64,000 nucleotides of DNA, from contig NC_083610.1 in NCBI RefSeq assembly GCF_029168945.1, positions 49,741,429 through 49,805,428 on the forward strand, in the 5' to 3' direction. The translations under genes and the position numbers were made by a program. The first letter of the stretch is position 1. Each line of letters opens with the position of its first letter. Positions 12,073 through 24,588 of the stretch are shown one piece after another. The notes beneath the pieces are model-generated. The model did no database searches. It was given only the letters and a program-made list of their open reading frames with translations, and was not told where the DNA came from. Source of the stretch: Cannabis sativa. Lineage: Eukaryota > Streptophyta > Magnoliopsida > Rosales > Cannabaceae.

Positions 12073-14832
12073 CTATTGGTAATATTTTCTGAGGTGATCG
12101 GCGTTCCAGGCCCTTTGCACAATGGTTCCATCCATCCTTTTTAGCTTATAAGTGCCTGAACCGATTTCGTCCTCGATTTCATATGGTCCTTCCCAATTTG
12201 GCCCAAGTACCCCCACTCCGGGCTCCTGGGTGGCTGAGAAGACTCTTCTTAAGACCATATCCCCAATAGCAAATTTTCTGTTTTTAACTTTGGAGTTAAA
12301 ATATTTGGTCACCTTCTTTTGATAAGCTGTCATTCGTATTTGTGACTCGTCCCAGAGCTCTTCAACTTGATCCAGAGCTTCTTGAAGTAAAGCCTGATTT
12401 GTAGCTGGATCGTAAGTCGTTCTCTTGTGGGATGGGAATAACGTTTCTACCGGGACCATCGCTTCACAACCGTACGCCATTGAAACAGGCGAGTGGCCGA
12501 TCGTGGTTCTGGGGGTCGTCCGGTAGGCCCATAACACTCTTGGAAACTCTTCGGGCCAGTTGATTTTGCAGGCCAGCAGCTTTTTCTTTAGGGTAACCTT
12601 TAGGATTTTATTGACTACTTCTGCTTGTCCGTTTTTTTGCGGCCTTACCACCGCGGAGAAGCTTTTTACTACTCCGTGCTGGTTGCAGAAGTCAATATAT
12701 TCTTCGCAATCAAATTGCTTTCCATTGTCAGAGACTATTTTGTGAGGCAAGCCATATCGACACACTATGTTTTTGATAACAAAGTCTAGTGCTTTTTTAG
12801 CAGTTATAGTCATCATGGGCTCAACCTCCGTCCATTTGGTGAAGTAGTTTACTGCTACTATTGCGTACTTTACTCCTCCCTTTCCTGTTGGCAGGAACCC
12901 AATAAGATCTATTCCCCAAACCGCGAAGGGCCAGGGACTAGTCATCAGGGTAATTTCATTGGGAGGAGCTCTCGGTATGTTCGCGAACCTTTGGCACGAA
13001 TCACACTTTTGGACGTAGTGTATACCATCTTTTTTCATTGTTGGCCAGAAGTATCCCTGTCTCAATATTTTCTTTGAGAGACTGGGTCCTCCTGTATGAT
13101 CTCCACAAAACCCTTCGTGGACCTCTAGCATAATTTGTCTAGCTTCAGGGTCCGATACACACCTTAAATAAGGCATGCTGAGTCCTCTTCGGTAGAAAAT
13201 TTGATCCATCATCACATAACGATGAGCCTGATACTGAATCTTTCGAGACAGTGCCCTTTCTTGAGGCAACTCACCTTTTGTTATGTATTCTATGATGGGG
13301 ACCATCCAGCTGGGTTCTTGCCCAACCGTTATTATGGTCTCTATTATTTTGATGCTTGGCTCTGCCAAGCGTTCCACTAGTACTACCCCCAGCCCTTCAA
13401 TTTCACTATCTGAAGCTAACTTAGCCAGACAGTCCGCGTGAGCGTTCTTTTCCTGGGGGATTCTTTCTACTTTGTAGTCCGTGAACTCGTGGAGCAGCTC
13501 CCGGACTATTGTTACATACGCGGCCATTCGCTTGCCGCGTGTTTGGTACTCTCCCGATATCTGATTTACGACCAGCTGGGAGTCGCTGTATACTTCTACT
13601 CTTTTGGCCCCTACGGCCTTTGCTAGTCTCAGCCCTGCTATCAAGGCGTCATATTCGGCCTCATTATTTGAAGCTGAGAAGTCGAACCGTAGGGCTGCCT
13701 GGAGTCGAAGTCCGGTCGGGGATATCATGGCTACCCCTGCTCTGGATCCATTTTCATTGGAGGCTCCGTCCACAAATACTCTCCAGGTGGGGATCGATGG
13801 TGTTGGCGCATTCGCGGTTGCCTCGGCTTCATTGCATTCAGTGATGAAGTCTGCCAAGGCTTGGCCTTTTATGGAGATGCGGGGAATGTAGTGTAAGTCG
13901 AACTGACTTAACTCCATTGCCCATTTGAGGAGCCTTCCGGATGCTTCCGGTTTTTGGAGGACTTGCCGGACTGGGTGGTTGGTCAGTACCTTGATCGGGG
14001 GTGCTTGGAAATATGGCCTTAATTTTCTTGAGGCCATCAGGAGGCAGAAAACCATTTTTTCGATGATGGGGTACCGCGTCTCCGCTCCTATCATGCGCTT
14101 GCTAACATAGTACACGGGATGTTGAATTTTCTCTTCTTCCCGGACTAGGGCAGCGCTGACCGCGTGCTCGGAGACGGCCAAATATAGGAATAGGTCCTCT
14201 CCGAGAACTGGTTTTGATAGGATAGGAGGCTTGGCCATATGTACTTTCAGCTTTTTGAATGCCTCCTCGCACTCGTCCGACCATTCAAACTTTTGACACT
14301 TCTTCAATATGTTGAAGAAGGGGATGCACTTGTCTGTAGACCGGGAGATGAAACGGCTCAGGACAAAAACCTTCCCGGTTAGGCTCTGCACGTCTTTATG
14401 CTTCTTGGGGGACGGCATGCTCAGGAGAGCTTGGATTTTTTCTGGGTTTGCCTCAATCCCCCTCTGGCTGACGATGAAGCCCAGGAACTTTCCTAATTTG
14501 ACCCCAAAGGTGCATTTCTTTGGGTTGAGCTTCATGCCGTATCTCCGGACTACCTCAAAACACTCTTCTAAGTCGTCCGCATGGCTATTGCACGCTTTAG
14601 ACTTGATGAGCATATCGTCCACGTATACCTCCATGTTTCGCCCCAGGAGGCCTTTGAACATCCGGTTGACCATTCTTTGGTAGGTCGCTCCGGCGTTCTT
14701 CAGTCCGAAAGGCATGACCAGGTAATAGTATACCCCCTTATCGATCCTGAAGCTAGTGCACTCTTGATCCGCCGTGTGCATCTTTATTTGGTTATACCCG
14801 GCGTAGGCATCCATGAAGGATAGTAGTTTGAA
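12073..14832 (-). pseudogene. Element C pol: reverse transcriptase, two RNase H domains, integrase
   Basis: This long open frame continues gag-pol in the same frame after a single TGA at 14833-14835. From the N-terminal side it holds reverse transcriptase (FMDAYAGYNQI, MPFGLKNAGATYQR, YVDDMLIKS), RNase H (HPVYYVSKRM), and a second, archaeal-type RNase H (VFVDGASNENGSRAG, NNEAEYDALIAGL, YSDSQLVVNQ, HADCLAKLAS). It then has the integrase zinc finger (HEGFCGDHTGG...CDSCQR) and catalytic core (WGIDLIG, VSDNGKQF, GQAEVVNK). It ends at DHLRKYYQ without a chromodomain. The second RNase H is typical of the Tat lineage. About 920 codons are open without a break, so this is the best-preserved coding stretch in the window. 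Confidence 0.93.
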
Positions 14833-17331
14833 TCAAGAAGTGGCATCTACCATCTGGTCGATCCTGGGCAGCGGGAAGCAGTCCTTCGGACAAGCTTTGT
14901 TTAGATCGGTGAAATCTATACAAACTCGCCAAGTCCCGTTCGGCTTGGGCACCAGGACCGGATTGGCTAGCCATTCCGGATAATATACGTCAAGGATCAT
15001 GTTGTTTGTCAAAAGCTTGTCCACCTCTTTCTCTAGGGCCTCGGCCTTTACTGAATCGAGGGGGTGTCGCTTTTGTTGGACTGGCGGCATGTCCGGGTTG
15101 ACGTTGAGGAAGTGGGTGATGACATGGGGACTTATAGCGGTCATGTCCTCTTGGCGCCACGGAAAAATGTCGATGGCACCCTTCAGTGTTTTTATTATTT
15201 TTTCTTTTTCCTCCGGATCTAGGCTCTTTCCCAGCCGGAGTACTTTGGTGGGGTCGAGGTTGCACACTGATATTTCCTCGACATCCTCCATTGGTTCTAC
15301 AATTTTTTCGGACCCCACCCAGGGATCCAACTCATCTTCTTCAGCCATTTCTGGCTCAATGGTTTCCCGGACCATCAGTACGGGCAGGTGGGTTGCAACA
15401 TTGTAACATTGTCTTGCCTCCCCCTGATTTCCTCTCACCGTCCCTATTCCAGCTTCCTGGGTAGGGAACTTTAAGCACAGGTGCCGAATGGATATGACTG
15501 CGACAAAATCTACCAGGGCCGGCCGGCCGAGGATCGCGTTGTAAGCGGTTGGGCAGTCTACCACCACAAAAGTGCAGTATTTGAATGTGCTCTGGGGGGT
15601 ATCCGGGCACAAGGTGACTGGAAGTCTCACTTTTCCCATTGGGACAAGCGTCGTTCCGTTAAACCCTGTGAGTTGGGAACCACTGGATGAGAGGTCTCGG
15701 TCCGTCAGGCCTATTGCAGTGAAGGCCTCCTTGAAGAGTAGGTTCACGGAACTTTCGTTGTCAATCAAGACTCTGGCCACCACTTCATTGGCGGTGGGGG
15801 TCTCGATGACCAGCGGATCATGGTGAGCAAAGTGCACCGTCTTGGCGTCTTCTTCCGTGAACGTGATGGGTTGATCCATCAGCCGGGGCCTTTGAGCTGG
15901 GAGTTGAGTAACTTCCCAAACCTCATTGTGTTTTACGGCCCCTGCGTACCGCTTTAATTCTTTGCGGGTGGTTCCTCCAATATGGGGTCCTCCTGAGATC
16001 ATGGCAACTCTCCCATTGGGCCTGGGTGGCAGACCGGGGATGTGCTGGGCATCTCCGGCGGGAGCAACTGGAGCCAATACTCCTGCTGCACCCCCCGGTG
16101 TTCCCTGCGGTACAACCCCTGTCGCCTGACCCGGATTGAGGTGAGGCAGCCGACTCTTGATCCACTCGTACAGGTGGCCCAATCGGATCAGGTTTTCAAT
16201 CTCATCCCTGAGATTTTTGCATTCATTGGTGCTGTGCCCAATGTCGTTGTGGTACTCGCATCTTTTCTTGGGATCCCTCCGGGAGCTATCCTTGTACAAG
16301 GGAGGTGGTCTCCGGTAGTGCGTATTTTGCCTAGTAGCAAAGTACACACGCTCTTGGGAGTCCGTCAGCTCCGTGTACTGGGTGTATTGTGGAGTGTACC
16401 CCCTCTTTTGGCATTTTTCCTCCGTCCGGGTGCTACCTTTGGAGGATCTTTTACTCCTCGAGCCCTGGGAGGGGCCTGCCAGGCTAGCGGTTGGAGCGGA
16501 GTGCGAGGGAGCTTGTACATTTATCCCTGAGGGATTTCCAAAATGGGACGATGCGGGGGCCAAGGCCTGGCCCTGACTATATTCGGGAGTAGCAGAGAAT
16601 TGTATGCCGCTCACCGGTGGAGCCGCGGTCGGGACAGTACCCGAGGGCGATGCTCCGGGCATATACCCTGCTATCCCGGTGGGATAGTATCCTCCATAGG
16701 CCTCTATTTGGGCCTCTTCAAGGTTGATATACTTTTGGACTCTCTTCTGGAAGTCCTGAAGGCTTGCAGCTCTTTCCTGTTGTAGTTCGTTCCAGAAGGG
16801 AGTCCCTGTACAGATGCCTGCCTGTAGAAGGGCAAGTTGTTGTCCGTCATCAACTTTCTTGGTCTTTGAGGTTTCCTCGCGGAACCTCTTTATGTAGTTT
16901 TTCAAGGTCTCTGTGGGCAGTTGCTTGATGTTAGTCAAGGCACTGACCTCCAGGTTGACCTTTCTTGTGGCGACAAACTGTCTCCGGATGTTGGTATGTA
17001 ACTTGTTCCAATAGCCCATGGATCCTGGTTCCAGCTTCTTTAACCATTCCTCCGCGGACCCGCTTAGAGTAAGCAGGAAGCACAGACACTTTGCGTCATT
17101 GCTGACTCTTATGACCGTCATGACGCTGTTAAATCGTGACCAGTGGTCGCTTGGATCGGAGTTCCCGGTATAAGCTGCCATTTCGGGCATCTTAAAATTC
17201 CTGGGGAGCTCGCCTTCCAGGATGTGCTTAGCACATGGCTCCCGGTCCTCACAGTCTGAGTCGGAGTCGTCCCCTTTCTGTCTCCGGGAGACTCGAGCGA
17301 TATCTTTTCGGAGTATGGCGAGTTCCGCCAT
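14833..17331 (-). pseudogene. Element C gag core, CCHC-like knuckle, protease and reverse transcriptase N-terminus
   Basis: An 832-codon open frame. It starts within gag: the capsid-type retrotransposon gag domain includes AEEWLKKLEPGS, NIRRQF and TLKNYIKRFREE. A proline/serine-rich linker and a CEYHNDIGHSTNEC knuckle follow. The aspartic protease region reads VLIDNESSVNLLF; the catalytic Asp is present, but the residues after it differ from the usual D-T/N-G-S, so activity is doubtful. The reverse transcriptase N-terminus follows (NGTWRVCIDFTDLNKACPKD). The frame ends in TGA at 14833-14835, just before FKLLSFMDAYAG. The ATG at 17331 is probably not the real start; a frameshift near 17340 separates it from the gag N-terminus. 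Confidence 0.9.
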
Positions 17332-17342
17332 GATTCCTTCAT

Positions 17343-18041
17343 TTAACGTACCTGTGTAGACCGCGGGCCCGTATTTCTTTTGGTCAAGGTGATCCCGGAG
17401 GTCACCTTGATTCCCGTTGATTTGATTTCTCCAATCAATGGGAGGACATCTCTGTCCTCTTCTTCCTCTACCTCCGGGCTCCTAGTGCACGGAAACGCTT
17501 TTTCAGTCCTCTCGATCCTGAGGGCCAAGACTCCCTTTTTGGAGCTTGCCCCTCTGCGGACCTTTCGCGGATCGTGCGCCTTTTTCTTTCGCCCAGGGGT
17601 AGAGGTAGGGTTTTTCTTTTGGTTCCCTTTAGCGGGATACCTTATGGGGCTAGGTTCCCTAGACTTTTGTTGTTGGGTGCTAGGCGAGGATTCTTTTGGT
17701 TCCTTGCCAAGTCCAGCAGTCATTGCCTTAGGATGCACGTGGATGCCAGCCGCCTCCATGGCTTTTTGCATGGCTAGCATTACCTCTTGCATTTTTTAGT
17801 TTTGTGCTTTTTGGGCTTCGATCTCAGCTTCGTGATCGATAACTTTTTTCCTTAGAAGCACCAACTCTGAGTAGCTACCTTCATCGTAGGCATACTCATC
17901 GAGGTTTCCCTCGTAGTCATCATCAGGAATTCCTTCTTCTTCCTCGGAGCCCTCAGCTGCTCTTGAGGCTACGTCTTCCTCATTTGGATCTTGAGCATCC
18001 TCTAGAGGGCGAGGCTGACGAGTGCTTCTAGTCTCCACCAT
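17343..18041 (-). pseudogene. Element C gag N-terminus
   Basis: Starts at ATG 18041 (MVETRSTRQ), shortly after the primer site. An acidic stretch (EEDVASRAAEGSEEEEG) and a Glu/Lys helix follow. The frame is cut by TAA at 17796-17798, continues in the same frame with MQEVMLAMQKAMEAAG and a basic Ser/Pro/Lys-rich region, and ends at 17343. A frameshift then separates it from the main gag frame. An upstream in-frame ATG at 18080 lies almost in the primer site and is an unlikely start. Confidence 0.8.
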
Positions 18042-18080
18042 TTTTGTAATGTAAAGTGTATTTGCAGAAGCTTTCTTCAC

Positions 18081-18098
18081 CTCTCAATGAAAGCACCA
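18081..18098 (-). other. Element C primer binding site
   Basis: On the minus strand, TGGTGCTTTCATTGAGAG begins three bases after the 5' LTR. It is the expected position for a tRNA primer site. I do not assign the tRNA. Confidence 0.7.
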
Positions 18099-18101
18099 AA
18101 A

Positions 18102-18849
18102 TGTTGACCGAGGTTTTCGGCAACCAATAAAATAATATAAGATTAGAGAACTGTAAGAAAATTAGAGAAGGATTTTTACGTGGTTGGGGCGTTAATGAGC
18201 CTTAGTCCACGAGTCTATGTTATTTATGGATGTATTAAATACAGAGAATGTTCTTGGTGAGTATTTACTCTTCTTGCACTTATGCAACCCAAGATTTTTC
18301 GACCCCATTTAATGAGCTTTGAGGGGGTATTTATAGTGTTTTTGGTGGGGTGATCCCCAGAATTATTGTACACGTGTATCTGTAAATATCCATAAAGATG
18401 GGCATTCCCAATGAATATCCCATGAGTAATGCATGGTCAAATCTCTAGGTGTTGTAGGGCTTTTATGTGGAATGTCCTTATTGTCTTTTGACTGACGTGA
18501 CTCTTCACAGTGGAGCCGTCAATAGACTTAAATGATCATTACTTCGCCGCTGCAGATTGGGGTTTGTGCCGTCAGACTTTATTGCCTGTAGCAGTCCCAA
18601 CACGTTTCCTCCCATGCAGCATTAAATGCGAAATGACTGCTCAGGGGAAGTCTGACGTCTCGCGGAGATGCTTTGATGTTAATTAGGCTTCCGGGAGCAT
18701 ACGGGGCTCCGTATGCCTTCTCCGAGAGGCATGTCCCGGATGCTGCCTTCTTTCATAAGACTTAGCAAATAATTCATGTATCAGGATGTTTTGATCCACG
18801 TGTCCCTGTCCGGTTGGTCCACGTATATTGGGCAAAATCAGGGGCAACA
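18102..18849 (-). repeat. Element C 5' LTR
   Basis: The 748-bp left terminal repeat in the element's own orientation, TGTTGCCCC...CGGTCAACA. It matches 6882-7629 at about 96%, with no length change. Confidence 0.96.
18328..18335 (-). promoter_or_regulatory. TATA-like box in element C 5' LTR
   Basis: TATAAATA on the minus strand, about 515 bases into the 748-bp LTR, in front of the gag-pol frame. It is the likely core promoter for the genomic transcript. Confidence 0.55.
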
Positions 18850-21766
18850 AATACAATTTTCGAAATTGCATGTTAAAATAAAATAAAAATAAATCTCGAA
18901 AAAATTATTCTAATTTAATGTTGGCCCAAAATTAATTAATAAAATTAATTTACAATAGAAAATATAATTTTCCTATTTAACTAAATACATAAGAAAAATT
19001 TCAAATATTTAAGTATAATGATGAAAATCAACTTAAATATTAATTTTCTATTTAATTAAATACACTAGAAAAATACTTCAAGCAAAAACAAATAATATCT
19101 ATCTAGATTTTCATGGACTAATTAATTCATTTTCTAATTAAATATATTTTACTTCATTTATTTTAATTAATCATTAAATGAAAAAATCATTGATTTAAGT
19201 TGGTCCAAAATTAAAATAAATAATTTACAACTTTAATCTATTTTTCAAGATAAATTCAAAATCATCTTGCATTATGAAATGCAATTTCGAAAATTGATTA
19301 ATAAAATAAAGAAAAAATATATTTTGAAAATTATTTAAATTTAGTTGAAAATATAAATTTCAATTAAAAATAATTTTCTATTTAATTAAGTGTCATGAAA
19401 AAGAAATATTTAAGTATCATGATGAAAATCAACTTAGATATTAAATTTTCAATTTAATTAAATGTATTAAATTCAAGAAATAAGTAATTAAGTGTAGAGA
19501 AGGCTTAATTATTAATCTCTGGTTTAATACTAGGAAAAAATATACTTAAAATAAATTGTACCAAAATTAATTATTTAAATAATTAATTTCACAATGTGTA
19601 ATATTTTCCTATTTAATATTAGAAATAATAAGTAGTCTAGAAATAACTATCTAGAAAATATCTTATTTGACTAAGTATCTTTTCCACAAAATTTGAAAAA
19701 ATATCTAATTTAATTTGTATTAGAAAAAATCTAGAACTTAAATATTTTCAAATTGAAATTTAATTAAATATCAAAAATTAAGTTGTAACCACTTAATTTG
19801 AAAATATTCCATTTTAAGTTAATATTTGAAAAAATATCAACTTAAAAAAATATCTAAAGAATCTTAATAACCAATTCATAAAATTCCTCAACTTAATTTT
19901 AAAATTTTAAATCCAAAAGATATTCAGATTTAAGCTGATTAGTTATAGATAACTAAATATCAACTTAAATAGGAATATTTAATGAAATATTTAAATTAAG
20001 CTTCAGAAAGAATCTAGATGATTATAATTCTATATTTAATTAAATACAAGAAAATACATATAGTTTAGCTTAGAATTAAAATTCTTTAAACTATGGTTTT
20101 CTTAAATTAATTTCAAAATAAATAAAATTAATTATGTTGCTAATCAATTTTATAAGGTTAAACTAATTTAATTAACCTAGTACAGTTATTCAAATCAGGC
20201 AAATGGGCCTTCACAATTGGGGTGGTTCATGTGAGGGGGTGCTGGGTTCAGTATGTCGTACCCACTTCTATGGCTCCCAACTCTCACACAAGGCCCAAAA
20301 GAGAGGAATTTAACCTTAAAATGAACAACTGTTATTAATTGAATAGGCCCAAAACTAAATGGGCCTAAATAAAATCTATCAAGAACTATGATATTTTATT
20401 TAGCAACAACAAACTATATGCATCTATAATTAAAATTAAACACATAGGCACACACAGGCACACAATTTGGATGGATCCTATCATGTTGCTAGGTCATACA
20501 CAGATGAAAGAAGATTGTAAATATACCGGTTACAAATTATTTACTTGACCAAGGGAGCCATGAGTTAAAATCAAATCATTGGATCTGTCAACAAGTTAAC
20601 CATGGGTATTTGCAATCAAGCAATAATAGGTTTTAAAAACTTACAAACAAGCTAAAACACATACTCCTGCAACAAGGTTAGCTGGATAGTTGGATGTAGG
20701 ATTTATTTAATTTTAAATAAATAATTTCGAAAAATTAATAAAATAAAAAAAATTTATTTTCGAAAAATAATAAAATAAAATAAAATTTAAATATTTTCGA
20801 AATTTATAAAATAATATTTAAAATTAAACCTACAATTTTGAAAAATTAGGTTTCAATCAACCTAAATATCATTTCAAAATTTGCTAACTACTTTTAAAAA
20901 TTTAATGTTATTTTATAAATAAAAATTAAAAAAGATAAATAAATATCTTTTTCAGATTTTATGATTTAATTTAAATAAATAAGATAACAAAATTTAAAAG
21001 TTAGCAAAATATCTTACATCTATTTAAAATTACATGATTATAGTTATCTTATTTTAAATTTAAATAAGGTCAAATTATTTAAAAAAAAAATTAATTTAAA
21101 AAATTTAATATCTGACCTTAAATTTAAAAATAAGATAAGATATAATCAAATTTAAAAATAAGATAGATAATTAAGCAAAAAGATAGATATTTACTATTTT
21201 TCAAATTTAAATTACACTAATATCATGAATTAAATTAAAAAAAAAATATTAATTAATTAATTTAATTATGATAATTAAAATTGAATTAGGAATAGTAAAT
21301 GTATAAATACAAAATTACACAAAAAATCGGAAGTTAAATCCATGAAAAAGCATGAAAAATCGAAGAAAAACGAAAAAATTGCGAGCTGTACGGACAGTAT
21401 GTCCGCGCGCGCTCTAAGGGTTGGATGGGCGAGGAAACACGGCGCAAGGGGAGGCTGCATGATTTCCGCGCGCGCGTGGTGTAGTGACACCACCCCGATA
21501 TTTTCGAAACTTCAAAAAATCATAACTAATTCAAATTAAATCAAAATTGAGTTCTGTAAAAAGGTAAATTGCTTAATTTTTTCCATACTATCCAATAAAA
21601 ATAATTCCAGAAACAGAATTTCAATTATTTTTCACGAAAATTCACAAACATCAATCAATCATCATATAACACTCAACACAACATGATACCATCCAAAACA
21701 TCAAACAAATCGTTTTAAGTCCAAATTTCTTGCAAGCAAATAAATTACCATGGCTCTGAGGCTAGT
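18850..21766 (-). repeat. Element B AT-rich non-coding interior
   Basis: About 2.9 kb between C and the 5' LTR of B. It has no open frame, very high AT, and many diverged copies of phrases such as aatttaattaaata and cttaaatattt. The same sequence occurs reversed in B' (48300-51200). A short less AT-rich block near 20190-20310 and a GC-rich block near 21380-21500 interrupt it. Confidence 0.75.
21749..21764 (-). other. Element B primer binding site
   Basis: On the minus strand, TAGCCTCAGAGCCATGG follows the 5' LTR by two bases. It resembles the initiator-methionine tRNA primer site TGGTATCAGAGCC with changes. Confidence 0.7.
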
Positions 21767-23666
21767 TGTTAGAAATTATTTTACCAGGATCTTAGATCTA
21801 CTCACAAGTATGTTGATTAACACCCTAAATATGAACTTCTAAAACGATTATGAAATAAACACATATAAAGTATTAGAAACCTTACATTGGGTGCAGCGGA
21901 ATTAAATGACTCCTTCCATTCAGATATCTAGCCCTTGATTCCTTTCTGTAGCAGAGCATTATCAATATCTGAACCTGGATCTCTTTCTCTCCTTCTTTAG
22001 TGCTGAAACTCCTTCTTGTTGAATGTCTTTCTTCACGATCTTCCTCACTATGATTGAGGTATCACTTGCTGTGTGTGGGCACTACTCTAATCACTAAGTG
22101 TTTCGAAATCTCAAGGAAGAAGCGAGAGAAGAAGGTGGCGGCTAGGTATAGAGAGAGAAGGCTCAGGTTTTTCTCTGAAGGAAAAAGTAGAAAGTTAAGT
22201 GTAAATTTCCTGAAGCCTTCACTATCTATTTATAGCATTCCACTAGGGTTAGGTTTGAATTATTTGGCATTAAAATAATGAAAATATCAGATGAAACACC
22301 CTATAAAAGTGGCCGGCCCTAAGCAATGTCGATTTGGGCCTCACTTTTTGCAATTTTGCAGTTTTATCATTTTTGCGTCTGATTTTCTCAAAAACGCCAA
22401 TTTTCAAATTCAACCATTTAAATGCCAATTCTAACTATTCAATAACTATAAATAATTATTAAATAATATTGTCATTTATCGTATTTATTAATTTAACCAT
22501 ACAAAGTATCATAATTAACAAATATGCCCCTAAAACTCTTTCTTTACAATTTCGCCCTTACTTAGTAAAAAATTCACAAATAGACATAGTCTAATTTGAG
22601 AATTATAATTGATTAATCAAAACAAATTCTATGAGTCTTACAAGCAATATTATCTCAACTAGTGGGGGGACCATGGGTCTATATAATCGAGCTTCCAATA
22701 AGCAAATCAAGAATTTATAACCTAAATTCACTGACTTATTAATTCTTCATTGAATCCACGCATAGAACTTAGAATTGCACTCTCAGTATATAGAATGCTC
22801 TATATGTTCCACCATATAGACACATTATTAGTTATCCATTGTTATAATCCTAATTTGATCAATGATCCTCTATATGAATGATCTACACTGTAAAGGGATT
22901 AGATTACTGTTACACCCTACAATGTATTTTATCCTTAAAACACTTAACCCCGTATAAATGATATTTCAGCTTATGTGAAATGAGTACTCCACCATTTATT
23001 TTCGTTTGGTCAAGCTCGAAGGAGATCATCCTTTACTTACTCTATTCGCCAGATAGAAGCTATAGATTCCATGTTTATGTTAGCGCTCCCACTCAATTGC
23101 ACTACCGTGTTCCCAAAATGTACGTATCACCCTGACCTAAAAGTAGGCTTAACTAACAAATCAAAGAACACGAATAGCCTCTTGAGATTGAGCCTAATCA
23201 TAACAGGATTGAGATCATTTGATCTAGGATCAACTAGGCGATATTGACTTGAATAGATATTACGGTAAGTTTAATAAATCTAAGTCAAAGTTCAATATCG
23301 GTCCCTTCCGATGCATACTCCATGCATCCAACCTGAGCTTTACTTTAACAAGTGCTCTTGAAAGAACATAGCATTTCTCCAAATTCAAGTAAACTCTGTT
23401 GTAGATTATCATATCAGTAAAACCCTGTGTCTGATAAATCTAGGAAACTTTATTCACATAGTCATGTTTACTTTCCAATATGTTGACAACACAATAAACA
23501 GGATCAAGTATGTGAAAAGGGTTTCAGATGAATTCATACATTATGTACATATAATCATGAAATAAATCATGTGAACCATGCAATATTAAATGTTATTTCT
23601 GATCTATATTAATAAGTAAATCTTATTATATTGAAATGAGTTTTATTTAGGGCATAAAACCCAACA
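21767..23666 (-). repeat. Element B 5' LTR
   Basis: A 1900-bp repeat of 1449-3347. It carries TATAAATA on the minus strand at 22227-22234, at the same position as in B'. Confidence 0.95.
22227..22234 (-). promoter_or_regulatory. TATA-like box in element B 5' LTR
   Basis: TATAAATA inside gctataaatagatagtgaag on the minus strand. It is conserved in the LTRs of both B-family copies. Confidence 0.55.
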
Positions 23667-24360
23667 TCCTTATGAGCTGCTCTATGGCAGGAAATGTCGC
23701 TCCCCAATCCATTGGGACGAAATAGGTGAACGAAAATATCTAGGCCCTGAGTTGGTCCAAAAGACAAATGAGGCAATAAACAAGATTAAAGCTCGAATGC
23801 TTGCTTCTCAAAGCAAGCAGAAAAGTTATGCAGACCCCAAGCGCTGAGATGTTGCATTCCAGCCAGGTGATCATGTCTTCCTGCATGTGTCACCAATGAA
23901 AGGAATCCGACGCTTTGGGAAGAAAGGTAAGCTAAGTCCTAGATTTATAGGACCTTTTGGAATTCTTGAGAAGGTTGGACAGGTTGCTTACCGCTTAGCC
24001 TTACCTCCATCATTGTCAGCTGTGCATAATGTATTCCATGTCTCCATGTTGAGGAAGTACGTTTCTAATCCAATGCATATCATGAGTTATGAGGCATTGG
24101 AGTTACAAGCGGACCTGCCTTATGATGAACAACCAATACAAATTCTGGATAGGAAAGAGAAGGTCCTTCAAAGCAAAACCATAGCGTTGGTTAAAATGCT
24201 TTGGAGGAATAGTAAAGTAGAAGATGCCACTTGGGAATTGGAGTCTGACATAAGGATTCAATATCCAGAGTTATCCAGGTTAGATTTCGAGTACGAAATC
24301 CTATTAACGAGGGTTAATTATAAAGACCGCTTATGCTTAACACTTTGGATTAATAAATAA
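23667..24360 (+). pseudogene. Element A: integrase C-terminus and chromodomain (3' part of the split gene)
   Basis: Continues the frame broken at 1448 (the B target duplication tcctt is counted twice). It holds the end of the integrase core ([11 protein letters not shown]), the integrase C-terminal domain ([31 protein letters not shown]) and a chromodomain (PIQILDRKEKV, ALVKMLWRNSKVEDATWE). A chromodomain after the integrase defines chromoviruses and is thought to guide insertion into heterochromatin. One stop, TGA at 23845-23847, lies before the C-terminal domain. The frame runs into the 3' LTR and ends at 24360. Confidence 0.9.
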
Positions 24361-24588
24361 CTAGGGTTTATTTATGAGATTAAATATTATTTATAATATG
24401 CATATCGTGGACAGTTATTTGAGTTTGATATAATTAATTATGCTATTTTGTATGAATTTCCCGTTGCTCTGTAATGTGTTTGGAAGCAGTGGAAAGAGAC
24501 GTTGGGCCAGTAGAGAGTCACGTTTTCTTTATGGTATAGAATTATTTTAATGTTGGGGTGTTGTAGTTAGACTTTGGAAGTGTCGAGA
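24319..24588 (+). repeat. Element A 3' LTR, first part
   Basis: Begins TATAAAGACCGCTTA where the related element D has TGTAAAGACCGCTTA. It is cut by D after the target duplication cgaga (24584-24588). Confidence 0.8.

Larger units (their letters stand above)
6882..18849 (-). mobile_element. Element C: Tat/Retand-type Ty3/gypsy retrotransposon nested in B
   Basis: This 11,968-bp element begins TGTTGACC and ends GGGGCAACA, with two 748-bp LTRs. The flanks are aatat (6877-6881) and aatac (18850-18854). The empty site preserved in B' (around 51148) reads aatac, so the left copy has changed by one base since insertion. I counted about 32 substitutions and no indels between the LTRs by eye, roughly 4% divergence. 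Gag-pol runs on the minus strand. A second, spliced gene runs on the plus strand between pol and the 3' LTR. That antisense arrangement and the archaeal-type second RNase H place it in the Tat lineage. Confidence 0.95.
1449..23666 (-). mobile_element. Element B: Ty1/copia-like LTR retrotransposon, complete ends, carrying nested element C
   Basis: The element begins TGTTGG, ends CCAACA, and is flanked by a 5-bp target duplication tcctt (1444-1448 and 23667-23671). Its LTRs are 1899 and 1900 bp. The sense strand is minus: the primer site lies next to the right-hand LTR and the purine tract next to the left-hand LTR. The interior is 18.4 kb, of which about 12 kb is nested element C, leaving about 6.4 kb of its own. 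That interior holds only decayed copia-type pol remnants plus a long AT-rich non-coding block. A second copy of the same family, B', lies at 46359-62769 in the opposite orientation. Confidence 0.93.

Noticed and set aside
14833..14835. Programmed readthrough or recoding at the TGA in element C
   Set aside because: The stop lies within the RT domain, not at the gag-pol boundary, so a random nonsense mutation is simpler.
13438..17799. Many plus-strand frames of 60-160 codons opposite element C gag-pol
   Set aside because: They mirror a well-supported minus-strand polyprotein and show low-complexity composition typical of reverse-frame shadows.
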